In this document: positions 1 through 9,288 of the stretch, piece after piece
Numbering within the stretch: position 1 is the stretch's first letter
Layout: every line of letters begins with the position of its first letter
IMG/VR virus record: IMGVR_UViG_3300049478_000004
Coordinates: 1 to 50,333 of that record
Reading direction: 5' to 3' (one strand)
Length of the DNA stretch: 50,333 nucleotides
From: a virus
Made by a program: the position numbers and the translations under genes
The notes under the pieces: generated by a model
What the model was told of the DNA's origin: nothing
Seen by the model: the letters and a program-made list of their open reading frames with translations, nothing else
The model's database searches: none

Positions 1-2511
1 TATATCCTTTTTGAATCGAAACCGTTTGAGCTTCAACTTTTTTATGAGGTCATAGCTTGTTTGTGGATCGGCCTCCTCCTCGTCCTGTTTTGCGGCTCTC
101 TCTGAGGTCGTAAGGAATGCCCCGGCATATGCCCTATACCAGCGATACGATGTTGTTCCACAGCAGCCGTACAGGTCGCCGTTTGGGTGGATGGTTTCCT
201 CTCCGGTTCCGCCGCTGCCGAGCCCGGCATTGTCGATCTCAATTCTACGGTTTATATTATTTATGATCGCCGGAATGAGTGCCATGGTTCCGGTTTCGCG
301 CATGCTTATCATACGACCATCGGTTAGAGTGACGGCTCCTTTATCGACTCGCATATCGATACCGACGTCACTTTCGATGATCATGTCGTTGCCGGTTCCC
401 TCAAGTTTTATATCTGCTGTTTTGGAGGATGTTTTTATTCTGAACCATAATTCTGGGATGGCGGTCGCATTATATGTGGCGTTGCTGTCTGTGTTCGCGT
501 CAATATAGATTCGGCATGCTCCGTTTATTCCTTTTCCGCTTGTCATTCTCAAAGTCTTATAAATAATCCATGAATTGGGACAAAGGCTGCGATTGAATCT
601 AAGGCTGCGATAAAGTTGTTTCTCCTCCTCAAACTGACTTGCCACTTCCTTATTTACGACTTGCACACCGTCGATCAAATGCTTTGTTGTGTTCGCTGTG
701 CCGGTGGCGTTGAAAAAGGAAATCTCCAAATAAACAGTCGTTGCCGGGAGGCTTGCTCCTCCGTATACGAGGCCGCCGAACCGCTTCCATTGGTAGTTAT
801 AGGATGTACCCGTTCGGAGTTGAACGGTGAATGAATTCAGCGGGCTTGGACTCAGCCGGGTAAATGCAGCGTTACATGCATAAATCTCCATGGTCGCCAC
901 GGTGTCCGCTGTCGTTCCTTCGTATGCTGCGGCATAGGCCGATGCATAATATGGGCCGGTCAATCCGCCCGCTATGGTGATTCGGACATATTGGTATGGC
1001 CTCGACACCGGGCTCCTTTGGATCACTGCCGCTTGTGCTCCAAACATGACATTGGCATATTGTGATGCTGCCGTGCTGTAAATCATCGAATCTGCCGGTG
1101 TTTGCCAATTCCACCAGTCGTATGTTTGAACTTCTGCAAAAGCCGGGAAATCTGCATCTACTGCGAAGGTGTTTGTTACGATGGCGGCACCGGTCGCCGG
1201 TACGAGCTCGAAGCTAGGGTCTGATATCAGGTTTTCATCATAACCGCCGCCCTGCCATTTGTTTTGGTTCTGCTGGATCGTGTCGGAAGTCGATTGTACC
1301 GTTGCGCCCTGATCGACGGATAATGGAACGTAATTCCCGAAGGTGAATTCATTATTTTCCGGCTCTGCGAGATTTCGACGTATTTCAATAACCCGGACTT
1401 GGACTATGAGTTCCGGCTGGAAATCTGTATCAATAATGGTTACTGTATCGCCCAGCCTCACCTTTTCATATGAAAGGCCAGCTATTTCCTCAAGGTCAAC
1501 GGCCCGGATCGTGTACGAAAGCAGCGGCGTTTTTACTGTCTGCAAATAATCCCATGTCGCTGCAAGCAGGGTTTCTTCGTCGGTAATATCCTGATTGTTA
1601 TATATTCCGAATCGGTTTATGAGGTCGAGGGTCTGCGGGTTTACTCTGCAATATTGATTCTTTGCGGTTATATCCTCGATGTATTCCTGCCCGGTTGGTT
1701 TGTCTGCAGGATCGCCGCTTGAAATCAACCATTCGATGTCTTTGAATCGGAGGAGCTGCGATTGGCCCTCCGGAGTTTCGATCGAGGCCCCGAAGCCGTA
1801 CATGGCGGTTTTAACGCCTGTAGCGTCGACTTCTCTGGTTATGCTTGTTATGTCCTTGCTATACTCGAATCGCTTTCCTCTGTCTTGTCCACGGGCCGCC
1901 ACGATGTCTATATATCGCCGCTGGATTCCATTCGCGTCGTATTCAAATCGATAAGCCATTTCTGGGGCCGTGCCGCCGTTCGCGTCCGCGAATGCGTCCA
2001 GTGTGTCTTGTATGGCTGCCAGCTTGTTCGTTAATCTGAATGTGATACTGGCGATCGTGCCAAGCGCGACTATGGTTCCAGCCTCCCATCTGGAGGTCGT
2101 GTCCGGGTCGCCGGATGGGTCTAATATCCCAGCTATGATCTGGGCCAGTGTTGAGTTGAGCATACGTTTCCAGACGATCTGCTCGTCCAATAACTCAAAT
2201 ATTTGGTGTTCGCAGTATATCTGCTTTGTCAGAACGTCGCCGTGATCCTCGATGATCCTCTTTATCTCAAAAAATTGATATGTATCATCTATGTCCTTAA
2301 ATCCGGCAGTCATTCCCTCTGCGATATCATTAACGACCGGGTCTGTCGCTGGCAACGAAAACTCAAAGGTGTTCTGTCCGTTGATCTGCTCGATATGAAC
2401 AGCGTTATAATACCCGACCGAGCCGTTGTTTATATCTATGATGGCGGTTGTCCATTGTACGACTCCGGTATTATCAATAATAAAAATTGTCGTGTTTCGT
2501 CCTGCTGCCAT
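1..2511 (-). CDS. Tail-tip / tail endopeptidase-like protein with C-terminal S74 chaperone domain (allele 1, runs off left edge)
   Basis: The frame is open from the ATG at 2511 (GGAGGTG upstream) to base 1, so 837 residues are visible and the C-terminus is missing. The N-terminal ~370 residues look like a Tal/prophage-tail baseplate protein that follows Dit. The middle part is an adhesin-like beta-rich region. Near the left edge the segment containing TTSERAAKQDEEE matches the start of an S74 intramolecular chaperone, whose serine (in TSER) self-cleaves after the fibre trimerises. It comes directly after Dit in the tail operon, as expected for a receptor-binding tip. A second version of the same gene occupies 48652-50333; bases ~640-1527 are nearly identical to the right edge, while ~1-620 diverge. 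Function is inferred from position and the S74 signature. Confidence 0.85.
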   Translation of the reverse strand, partial: MAAGRNTTIFIIDNTGVVQWTTAIIDINNGSVGYYNAVHIEQINGQNTFEFSLPATDPVVNDIAEGMTAGFKDIDDTYQFFEIKRIIEDHGDVLTKQIYCEHQIFELLDEQIVWKRMLNSTLAQIIAGILDPSGDPDTTSRWEAGTIVALGTIASITFRLTNKLAAIQDTLDAFADANGGTAPEMAYRFEYDANGIQRRYIDIVAARGQDRGKRFEYSKDITSITREVDATGVKTAMYGFGASIETPEGQSQLLRFKDIEWLISSGDPADKPTGQEYIEDITAKNQYCRVNPQTLDLINRFGIYNNQDITDEETLLAATWDYLQTVKTPLLSYTIRAVDLEEIAGLSYEKVRLGDTVTIIDTDFQPELIVQVRVIEIRRNLAEPENNEFTFGNYVPLSVDQGATVQSTSDTIQQNQNKWQGGGYDENLISDPSFELVPATGAAIVTNTFAVDADFPAFAEVQTYDWWNWQTPADSMIYSTAASQYANVMFGAQAAVIQRSPVSRPYQYVRITIAGGLTGPYYASAYAAAYEGTTADTVATMEIYACNAAFTRLSPSPLNSFTVQLRTGTSYNYQWKRFGGLVYGGASLPATTVYLEISFFNATGTANTTKHLIDGVQVVNKEVASQFEEEKQLYRSLRFNRSLCPNSWIIYKTLRMTSGKGINGACRIYIDANTDSNATYNATAIPELWFRIKTSSKTADIKLEGTGNDMIIESDVGIDMRVDKGAVTLTDGRMISMRETGTMALIPAIINNINRRIEIDNAGLGSGGTGEETIHPNGDLYGCCGTTSYRWYRAYAGAFLTTSERAAKQDEEEADPQTSYDLIKKLKLKRFRFKKDI

Positions 2512-2528
2512 CTATCCATTCACCTCCA

Positions 2529-4697
2529 TTACAAGTACCTTGGAATGTACTCGAATGTATTTCCTACGCCTATGACTTTCCGGAATGCTTCAAGGCTCAC
2601 GTCATTGTCCGATGTCACATAGAACGTCATTTCCGTCGCTGTGAGCAATGGGAAAAAAACTGAATCAAATGTCAGGTATGTCATAGTTATAGTCAGGCCC
2701 GCAATTGATGAACCGGATAAAAATGTATTATTTTCAAAATTGAATCGAGTATAGTATGCGCCGTTCGTTGCGTGTACGGACTCAGCATCATTATTGTTAT
2801 ACAGTTTCAGCTCTGCGATATATATTGAGCGATTGAATGTAAAATATCCCTTTTGCGTCGCCACATTTCCGGTCGGAATATATAGCGTCGGCATCTGATC
2901 ACGGTCGAGTGGATATCTTACGGCCCCGGCTTTCGTTATTGTGAATTCATTGTTGACCGTGCTCGATAGGGCAGCGATCGTTGCTGCGACTTCGGTATCT
3001 GTCAGGGCCGTTGTATCGAAACGGACATCTGTAAAAATGCAATTCTCATAGTTTCCGCCGCCGTGATTATGTCCGAAATTTGAATTCGGGTAACTGGCGA
3101 ATGAGATCGGGGTCATGGCTGTTGTCGTGGTCGTGGTCAGGGTTTCGGAATGTGCCATGTCCCGAATATCCAGCTTTACATATCCGGTGCCAATATTTCC
3201 GGTCAGGTTCCATCTCACGCATACATAATACTTGTTGAATTGTGAACTTGCGGTCGTAAGCACCCTCGTCGCATAAATCGTTGTTGTGGTAGCTCCATTC
3301 GTGACCTGAACCTGAATAGTGCGGCGGCTCGTTCCGATCGATGTTCCGTGAAGAACGCAGATTCTGTCCTTTGCGTTTCCCGCATCATACTCTCCCCAAT
3401 CGAAAATGGCACCATATGGCTGCGGAATCGAAAAAGGCGAGAAAATAAACTGCAGTGTCCCGGATGTTCCGTTGCAAAGGCTCGACATTTGGAGGATCAT
3501 ATTTTCTGCTGTTCTGGTGTTTCCTTCCGCATTTCCGACTCCATAATGCCAGCTTGTGGCGTGTGCTTTCTGCTCAAGTTGCCACCCGGAGGTTAGAAAA
3601 TAGGCATTTGCTGTGTGTGCATCCTGCGTTACGACTTCAAGTCGGACGGTGGCGGTCGTTGCCGGTGTTGTGAATGTGTCGATCAGCCTCTGATATCCCA
3701 CGGCGGTCGTTGCTCTGTCAAATGCTGCGCTTAAATGGGATGAAATTAATACCATTCCTGCAGTATAGAATACTTCCTTCAAATACATATTTGCCGGGTC
3801 GACACCTTCAAACATAACACATGCGCTGAATGTATATTGCGTACTTGCCGAACACGACACATCACGATAGCATCCTTCCTCGTTCGCCGCTCCGTTAAGG
3901 TCGCATGTGGTTCCCGCTTGTTGCGGATTATATTTTGCTGATTGAATAGCTCCGTTGCCGATCGAACTTGAAAGCACGGAACCGATCGCCGTGTAAAATG
4001 TATGGCTTGTTCCCCATGCTGCGCCATCGGCTATAAGGTTTGTTGTTCCTTCCTCGACCAGGACTCCGTTGATCTGGGTGTCGGATAATGGGTATTGATC
4101 CACTGAATCATAAAAATACCGGGGAACGTAACCGTCTATCTGCTCGATATTTGTATTTGAAAGAATGCTATAAGTCGGATTGTGTCCGCCCATGTCAAAA
4201 TCATAAATAGAGAAACTTCCGGCCCTATCAGCTCCATGCTGCGTTGTTGCGACCGAGTTCCTTGATAACTCCAACGGATTAAATGGAAATGATAGGTAAG
4301 CCGCGGCATATGCGAATGCGTCTGGAACAAGGAATGTGACGGTTCCCCGCTTGAGCTCCAAAATCTGCGATATGTCCGTATTACCGGACACCACTGCGTA
4401 ATATGTCAGGTTTGGGTTATCATCGAATACAAGGGCCTTGAGGCCCGCTGTCGGGTCTAAAAAATCCGCAATATCCCGGACGTATGTTTCCGACTGGATC
4501 ATCGTCGATCCGTTTATATATACGTCAATATCGATGGTTCGCATATCAAAATCGGTCTTGAAAAACTGCGCTCCTGTCCGGCCCGGAATCGGGATCGTGC
4601 GGGCGTTGATCGGAGGCATAATGTCCCGCCGCACATGGGTTGTATTTAAAAATAAGGTTTCGGCTCTTACGCCGCCATATGTCCATGAATATGCCAT
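2529..4697 (-). CDS. Distal tail protein (evolved Dit) with inserted lectin-like region
   Basis: 722 residues. The N-terminal ~130 residues (RTIPIPGRTGAQFF, then DIDVYINGS and a segment ending near TVTFLVPDAFAYA) have the pattern of the Dit hub that links the tail tube to the tip. The C-terminal ~110 residues return to a Dit-like beta domain. Between them sits a long, Thr-rich region with a LamG/ConA-like feel (GTLQFIFSPFSIP, FDWGEYDAGN), so this is an 'evolved Dit' probably carrying carbohydrate binding. Its ATG overlaps the tape-measure stop (ATGA at 4697), showing translational coupling. The Dit role is established for this operon position; sugar binding is inference. Confidence 0.82.
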   Translation of the reverse strand: MAYSWTYGGVRAETLFLNTTHVRRDIMPPINARTIPIPGRTGAQFFKTDFDMRTIDIDVYINGSTMIQSETYVRDIADFLDPTAGLKALVFDDNPNLTYYAVVSGNTDISQILELKRGTVTFLVPDAFAYAAAYLSFPFNPLELSRNSVATTQHGADRAGSFSIYDFDMGGHNPTYSILSNTNIEQIDGYVPRYFYDSVDQYPLSDTQINGVLVEEGTTNLIADGAAWGTSHTFYTAIGSVLSSSIGNGAIQSAKYNPQQAGTTCDLNGAANEEGCYRDVSCSASTQYTFSACVMFEGVDPANMYLKEVFYTAGMVLISSHLSAAFDRATTAVGYQRLIDTFTTPATTATVRLEVVTQDAHTANAYFLTSGWQLEQKAHATSWHYGVGNAEGNTRTAENMILQMSSLCNGTSGTLQFIFSPFSIPQPYGAIFDWGEYDAGNAKDRICVLHGTSIGTSRRTIQVQVTNGATTTTIYATRVLTTASSQFNKYYVCVRWNLTGNIGTGYVKLDIRDMAHSETLTTTTTTAMTPISFASYPNSNFGHNHGGGNYENCIFTDVRFDTTALTDTEVAATIAALSSTVNNEFTITKAGAVRYPLDRDQMPTLYIPTGNVATQKGYFTFNRSIYIAELKLYNNNDAESVHATNGAYYTRFNFENNTFLSGSSIAGLTITMTYLTFDSVFFPLLTATEMTFYVTSDNDVSLEAFRKVIGVGNTFEYIPRYL

Positions 4698-6946
4698 CAG
4701 ACGTTATACCCCTTTCGTCTTAATCTGTCCTGCTGCAGCCGCCATAGTTGTGCTGAAATCTTTTCCACGTCGGCTTCCTCCCTGACGGAAAGGCCGGATA
4801 TATTGATAACCACTCCGCCGTTCTGAGCGTTCGCCACTGGCGATGCTGCCGCTGCTGGCGTGGCTGCCGTTACGCCATAGGCACCCGCCGTGGCGAGCTG
4901 CATTCTCCCCATCTGGAATGGTTCGCCTAACTTTCTTGCGGTCGTTGTGAATTGCGGCACTAATCGGTTCATGTTTGCGAGTGCGTTCTTGGCTCCTGTT
5001 ACCATGTTAATAAAAGAATCCTCGACGAGCGTTCTCGGTGATCCGAAAAGTCCGTTTTTGAAACCTTCCCAGAAACTGCTGGCGATTTCCTTTGCCTTGT
5101 CCCATAGTTTTCCGGGGAGCTCCTTGAGAAATGTCCAGATATTATTAAACATATCTTCAAAAAATCCGGGTATAGCTTCGACCTTTTCCTTTACCCCCTG
5201 AAATAAATTCCGGGCCGCTTCAATTACTTTGTTTTTGAGGTCAGTGAATGCGGTAACGGCATTGTTATATGCATTGACGAAAAATGTCTTTATATTTCCG
5301 GGAAGGTCTTTGAACCACTGGATTACTCCGTTATATAAAGCGATGGCTCCGTTTATTACGTCATCTTTCAGTTTGGTAAACCATGTAACGGCATTTGTCC
5401 ATAGTTCCACAAAGAATGCGCCGACTTTTCCCGGAAGTTCCGAAAAGAATTGAATTACTGCCGCCACTCCAGTTGCGACTGCGTTTGTGATCCACGCCCA
5501 GAATGTAGCAATATAACCCGGTATCGCTGTTATGAAATTCCATAGTGTTGTTAAAATGAATGCCCAAAATTTGATATATAGTCCAATTATTAATCCGAGT
5601 CCGTATGCGATCATCATTGGAAGGTTTTTAATGAAGGTTACTATCGCGTTCCATAGGTTAGTAAAAAATCCAGGTATTGATGCGAAGAAATCTGCGATCG
5701 CTTTACCCACTCCGCTGAAAAATCCGGTTATGCCTCCCCAGATGGAGCTCCAGAGATTTGCAAAAAAACCGGGAATGGATGCAAAGAAATTCGTTATTGC
5801 TGACCACACGGATTTCGCTCCCTCTACAATTCCGTCCCATAGATTTATAAAAAATCCCGATATAGCATCCCAATTTTTTATAATGAGATATGCTAAGGCT
5901 GCGACCGCTGCTCCTATCGCTATAAATGGAAGTAATGGTGCCATCGCTGTCCAAACTGCGACCGCAAATGCGGGAAGGGTAACGGTAATCAACGTCCATA
6001 AGGCTGGGATAAGTGCCCCTGTGATTGCTCCTGCTACGGCCCAAATCGCCAGTTGAACTCCGGGTGGGATCATGTTGGTGAAAAATTCTTTGATGGCTCC
6101 TACTGCGCCGAATTGCTCCACCATATCTTTTACCTTACCGGTAATATCTATGACCGATTGAATTGCTCCTTGTAGGTTGAATGCGTTTGTCAAATCCTTT
6201 CCGATGCTTGCCATGGTCATGTTTACATTATCTTTTAATGTTGAAATCAGGCCGTTTACTGTTTTGGATTGTGCGTCCATCATCCCAGCAAATTTTCCGC
6301 CCTCGCCTGACATATTTGCAAATGCTTTCTGCAGCTCCGGAAATCCGATTTTACCTTCTTTGACCAAGTCTTTAACTTGTGATTCGCTGACTCCGAATTG
6401 CTTTGCAAATTCCGCTATAATCGGGATGCCTCTCCCGGTGAGTTGATTTACGTCCTCGGCAAATAAACGGCCCTGCACTCTGGCTTTTCCGTATAGTTCC
6501 GATAATTCACCGATCGGAATACTAAGACCGGCGGCTACATCTCCAAGGCTTCTTAATGTCGGTTCCAGATCCTCTGCTGATACGCCAAAGGCCAATAATG
6601 ATTTGGCTGATTTTGCTACTTCCGGGAATTCAAACGGTGTCGTTGCTGCAAATTTTTGTAGGCTGGTTAATGTCTTTTGCGCCTCATCTGCACTGCCTAA
6701 AAGCACATTGAAAGCCGTTGTCGTGGTTTCCATGTCTGCGGCTGTTTTTAGCGATGCAATTCCTACTCCGATGATTGCTGTTGCAGCAATTGCCGCCCCA
6801 GCCGCCAGTGCTCCGGCTAACATACTGCTGGCTCCCGATGCTTTGGAGGTCAATGTTGATAAATCATTGCCCGCCTCGCTGACACCGGAAGAAAAACCCT
6901 TTATATCTGCCGTAATTCTAACGAGCAGCTCTGCTACAGTTGCCAA
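4697..6946 (-). CDS. Tail tape measure protein
   Basis: 749 residues, the longest tail gene, placed between the frameshifted tail chaperones and Dit. The N-terminus (ITADIKGFSSGVSEAGNDL, then a Gly/Ala/Ser-rich stretch) is typical of siphovirus tape measures. The centre has hydrophobic membrane-like segments around residues 295-360 and 430-500. It also has imperfect repeats of FFASIPGFF-NLW and WNAI--FIKNLP type that continue to about residue 640. If the lambda scaling of length to residues holds, the tail would be roughly 110 nm; that is an estimate. No lysozyme or peptidase motif was noticed. Confidence 0.93.
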   Translation of the reverse strand: MATVAELLVRITADIKGFSSGVSEAGNDLSTLTSKASGASSMLAGALAAGAAIAATAIIGVGIASLKTAADMETTTTAFNVLLGSADEAQKTLTSLQKFAATTPFEFPEVAKSAKSLLAFGVSAEDLEPTLRSLGDVAAGLSIPIGELSELYGKARVQGRLFAEDVNQLTGRGIPIIAEFAKQFGVSESQVKDLVKEGKIGFPELQKAFANMSGEGGKFAGMMDAQSKTVNGLISTLKDNVNMTMASIGKDLTNAFNLQGAIQSVIDITGKVKDMVEQFGAVGAIKEFFTNMIPPGVQLAIWAVAGAITGALIPALWTLITVTLPAFAVAVWTAMAPLLPFIAIGAAVAALAYLIIKNWDAISGFFINLWDGIVEGAKSVWSAITNFFASIPGFFANLWSSIWGGITGFFSGVGKAIADFFASIPGFFTNLWNAIVTFIKNLPMMIAYGLGLIIGLYIKFWAFILTTLWNFITAIPGYIATFWAWITNAVATGVAAVIQFFSELPGKVGAFFVELWTNAVTWFTKLKDDVINGAIALYNGVIQWFKDLPGNIKTFFVNAYNNAVTAFTDLKNKVIEAARNLFQGVKEKVEAIPGFFEDMFNNIWTFLKELPGKLWDKAKEIASSFWEGFKNGLFGSPRTLVEDSFINMVTGAKNALANMNRLVPQFTTTARKLGEPFQMGRMQLATAGAYGVTAATPAAAASPVANAQNGGVVINISGLSVREEADVEKISAQLWRLQQDRLRRKGYNV

Positions 6947-6963
6947 TCCGCATCACCTCCGAT

Positions 6964-7505
6964 CTAATGTTTGCGCTTCGCTCTGTTGGCCTCCTGCTTC
7001 ATCTTCTTTTCCTGTTCTTTTTGCTCATCATTACGAATCTTGAAAAAGGCGATCCATTCGGCCATTTCCGCTGAATCGACCTTTTCCAAGAGTTCGTTTA
7101 CCGAACACCCGAAGGTTTCCGCCAAGGAAAAATAGAATCTTCTCTCCGGGTGTGTTAGGAGTTTTTTTCTGCAGCCATCGCACTTTCGGTATCAAGACCG
7201 GAAAGCCGCATTGCTACTTTGGCGACTTTCTCCATGGCTCCGGCGTTCTTGCCGTTGAGAAGTTCCATGTCGGCTGTGGTGAACACCTTCTCTTTGGTTT
7301 CCGGATCGAATGCGGAGGCAATGATAATAACTGGATACGCCTTTTCAAAGTCCAACTTGCCTTTTGCGTCGATCGCCACGGAGAATAGGTTGCTGCGCTC
7401 TTTTCCGGTCATGCTGCGGACTAAAATGCTGCAGCCCCATTCCGGTACTTCGACAAGCTCCTCTTTTAAGTCGTTTGCGTTTAGGATGGTATCTCTTAAA
7501 CTCAT
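6964..7505 (-). CDS. Tail assembly chaperone gpGT-type frameshift product
   Basis: The upstream chaperone ORF (7155-7505) has the slippery heptamer A AAA AAC nine codons-worth of bases before its stop region. A -1 shift there opens a frame reading KLLTHPERRFYFSLAE and continuing about 65 residues to the TAG at 6964-6966. The extension is Lys/Glu-rich and ends just before the tape measure start at 6946. This is the classic lambda G/GT arrangement that sets tail chaperone stoichiometry. The extension frame has no good start codon plus ribosome site of its own, which supports frameshifting. Confidence 0.85.
7155..7505 (-). CDS. Tail assembly chaperone (gpG-like, unshifted form)
   Basis: 116 residues starting MSLRDTILNANDLKEE, with a conserved-looking VPEWGCSILVRSMTGKERSNL motif region. 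It lies between the tail tube gene and the tape measure, the standard place for the gpG-type chaperone that coats the tape measure during tail assembly. It terminates at TAA 7155-7157 immediately after the slippery run; most ribosomes would stop here. Similar proteins in Firmicutes siphoviruses carry the same VRSMTGKER-like segment. Confidence 0.88.
   Translation of the reverse strand: MSLRDTILNANDLKEELVEVPEWGCSILVRSMTGKERSNLFSVAIDAKGKLDFEKAYPVIIIASAFDPETKEKVFTTADMELLNGKNAGAMEKVAKVAMRLSGLDTESAMAAEKNS
7161..7167 (-). other. Programmed -1 ribosomal frameshift site (A AAA AAC)
   Basis: On the minus strand the codons GAA AAA AAC precede TCC TAA, so the heptamer A-AAA-AAC is in the correct phase for tandem slippage (X XXY YYZ). 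The -1 frame then stays open to 6964. The phase, the position in the G gene and the open downstream frame agree. Confidence 0.87.
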
Positions 7506-7523
7506 AATTTTATTCCTTTCATT

Positions 7524-8144
7524 TTAGAAAGGCCCAGTGCTGACGCATCGTTTGTCTGCGTCAAGTGTGCCCTCAAAGTCGACCGATTCTTCGCTTACTC
7601 CGTCCACCGAATTACTGAAATCATCACCGGCGATCTTTACCCATGCCCGGATGTCCGGGTCTGCTGCGTTATCGTGGTAAAATTCCAAGCAAAGATCGGT
7701 ATCTGCGGTTAATTTCCCCCAGAAATAATTGGTTATTTCGTAAAACTTCCCGCAGCTTGCGGAAAAGTCCTTGAGCCCTTGGATGCGATCGATCCACGCT
7801 CCCATGAACACGGTAATGTCCTGATTGTCGCCCGATATGGTGAAGCTATATTCTTTCGCATATGCCAAGGTCGTAATTGGTAAATATGTACCGGTGATAG
7901 TGATTACCCTTGCCACGGCTGTGCCAAAAGTAACCGAACCGTTGAGCCGGTTTACTGTGTACGCCTCCACGGTGGGGATTGCGCTGTCCTCGACGAGGAT
8001 CGTCCCGAACCGGCTCCATATTTGTTTCGCTGCGTTCGTGATCTGATAAGTCTTATTGTCGGATGTCGTTGTCGCCTCGTCTGTAAAGGCGACGCCTGTT
8101 CCAACAACGGAAACTTTTCCTAATTTACCGGCTGTCGCTGCCAT
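7524..8144 (-). CDS. Major tail tube protein, paralogue A
   Basis: 206 residues. The segment ISGDNQDITVFMGAWIDRI followed by QGLKDFSASCGKFYE, and the end GVSEESVDFEGTLD, match the beta-sandwich tail-tube family of siphoviruses. It lies just upstream of the chaperones. The neighbouring gene (8180-8584) repeats the same core, so the two are paralogues; this copy has an extra ~70 N-terminal residues rich in Thr/Ile that may form an added domain. Confidence 0.8.
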   Translation of the reverse strand: MAATAGKLGKVSVVGTGVAFTDEATTTSDNKTYQITNAAKQIWSRFGTILVEDSAIPTVEAYTVNRLNGSVTFGTAVARVITITGTYLPITTLAYAKEYSFTISGDNQDITVFMGAWIDRIQGLKDFSASCGKFYEITNYFWGKLTADTDLCLEFYHDNAADPDIRAWVKIAGDDFSNSVDGVSEESVDFEGTLDADKRCVSTGPF

Positions 8145-8179
8145 CTATTCCTGCACCTCCTTTTCGCCTCCTTTGGGTA

Positions 8180-8584
8180 CTACGGCAGAAGCGTCACGGC
8201 TCCGGCTCCGTCGAAGTCGATGCTTACTTCACACACTCCATCTACGGCATCGGATACGTCGAAGGATGCGACTTTCACCTGCTGCTGGAATCCTGCCGTG
8301 CCGCCTCCCGGAAAGACTTGGACATAAATTGCCGTATCGTTTACGAGCGCACTCAGAATCGCCACTTGTCCGTTCGTGTCGGTCGGATCATAGAATCCTC
8401 CAATCGACCATGATGCGTCTTTCAGGCCCTGAATCCTATCAATCCAGCTATCTCCAAAGACTGTAACGTCTTGGTTATCTCCGGAAAGGCTGGGCCCGGC
8501 ATCGTTAATCTCCGCTATTGTGTACCACGTTGTTCCGTTTACAGATGCCTTAACGACCGTTGCTTTCGCTGCTAATGCTGCCAT
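8180..8584 (-). CDS. Tail tube protein, paralogue B (short form)
   Basis: 134 residues with the same core as the next gene: SLSGDNQDVTVFGDSWIDRI, QGLKDASWSIGGFYD and DAVDGVCEVSIDFDG. The length (134) is that of a minimal tube subunit. Start has GAGGTGAA upstream. An octamer-repeat array lies between it and the upstream gene. Either the tube is built from two subunits or one copy is a terminator or initiator ring; the sequence alone cannot decide. Confidence 0.75.
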   Translation of the reverse strand: MAALAAKATVVKASVNGTTWYTIAEINDAGPSLSGDNQDVTVFGDSWIDRIQGLKDASWSIGGFYDPTDTNGQVAILSALVNDTAIYVQVFPGGGTAGFQQQVKVASFDVSDAVDGVCEVSIDFDGAGAVTLLP

Positions 8585-8614
8585 TCAAATTCACCTCAAT
8601 TCACGATTTATTGA

Positions 8615-8646
8615 TTTACTCTTTTACTCTTTTACTCCGTTACTCT
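8615..8646 (-). repeat. Octamer array, 4 units (GGAGTAAA-type)
   Basis: Four consecutive 8-bp units, TTTACTCT, TTTACTCT, TTTACTCC, GTTACTCT on the plus strand. On the minus strand this encodes the last codons and the stop of the upstream gene and leads to the next start. Confidence 0.9.
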
Positions 8647-8851
8647 GGCCCTCGTATTCGAAGCCGCAGTCCTTACATTTCCATCGTTCCGGGCCCCCCA
8701 TCGTTGTGAGGTTCAGCTTGTTTTCGTGCTTGCACACGCTGTCGTTTGCTGCGGCCTCTCTGTCCTCGATGTCCTCCAGCATCTTTGTTGCGGTTTCGAG
8801 CTGAATGGATATCCCATACAACAGGGTTTTGATAGTGTCGTATTTTCCCAT
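8624..8851 (-). CDS. Small zinc-ribbon protein in the tail operon
   Basis: 75 residues. A helical N-terminal half (KTLLYGISIQLETATKMLED) precedes a Cys/His cluster: CKHENKLNLTTMGG...WKCKDCGFEYEG. This arrangement would bind one zinc. The last residues (SNGVKE) and the stop are read from the octamer repeat array at 8615-8646, as if the array had replaced the gene's original end. Function unknown. Confidence 0.65.
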   Translation of the reverse strand: MGKYDTIKTLLYGISIQLETATKMLEDIEDREAAANDSVCKHENKLNLTTMGGPERWKCKDCGFEYEGQSNGVKE

Positions 8852-8873
8852 GGGTTTCTTTTCTCCCTTCTTC

Positions 8874-9284
8874 TTACGGTGTCGCTTGTGCTATGATCCG
8901 GAATTCGGCAGCGCATACCTTCGTGCGTCCGTCCGGGTCTGGATAAATCGAATGCTGCTCATACCGGCAATAAATAAGGGTCTGGTTCGCCAGCGTGAAC
9001 GTCTGGTAATCCAAACAGTCAATGAGAAGGTCTAAAATGGCTAATGCCTCCTTGTTCCCCTGATATTGGCTGTATATAGTGATTACGAGGTCGATGTTCT
9101 TGCCTTGCCGGTCAAACGTGTTGAATCTGTCGGATGTGTGTCGGCCTATGAATATATATGGGAATGATTCGGTCGCCGGTACATCATCAAATATTCCGGT
9201 TACGGCTGCCACAAGCGGTGCATTGCCGACCATCTTGTCATATACCGCTTTTTGGATAACGAGAGGGCTTGATTTATTTGCCAT
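8874..9284 (-). CDS. Tail completion / minor tail protein (DUF3168-like)
   Basis: 136 residues, MANKSSPLVIQKAVYDKMVGN..., with the pattern of the DUF3168/tail completion family: alternating short helices and strands with TESFPYIFIGRHTSDRF and a YCRYEQHSIYPDPDGRTK segment. Position between the gp10-like neck protein and the tail tube fits the tail-terminator role (lambda gpU/HK97 gp10 neighbourhood). Confidence 0.78.
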   Translation of the reverse strand: MANKSSPLVIQKAVYDKMVGNAPLVAAVTGIFDDVPATESFPYIFIGRHTSDRFNTFDRQGKNIDLVITIYSQYQGNKEALAILDLLIDCLDYQTFTLANQTLIYCRYEQHSIYPDPDGRTKVCAAEFRIIAQATP

Positions 9285-9288
9285 TTCA

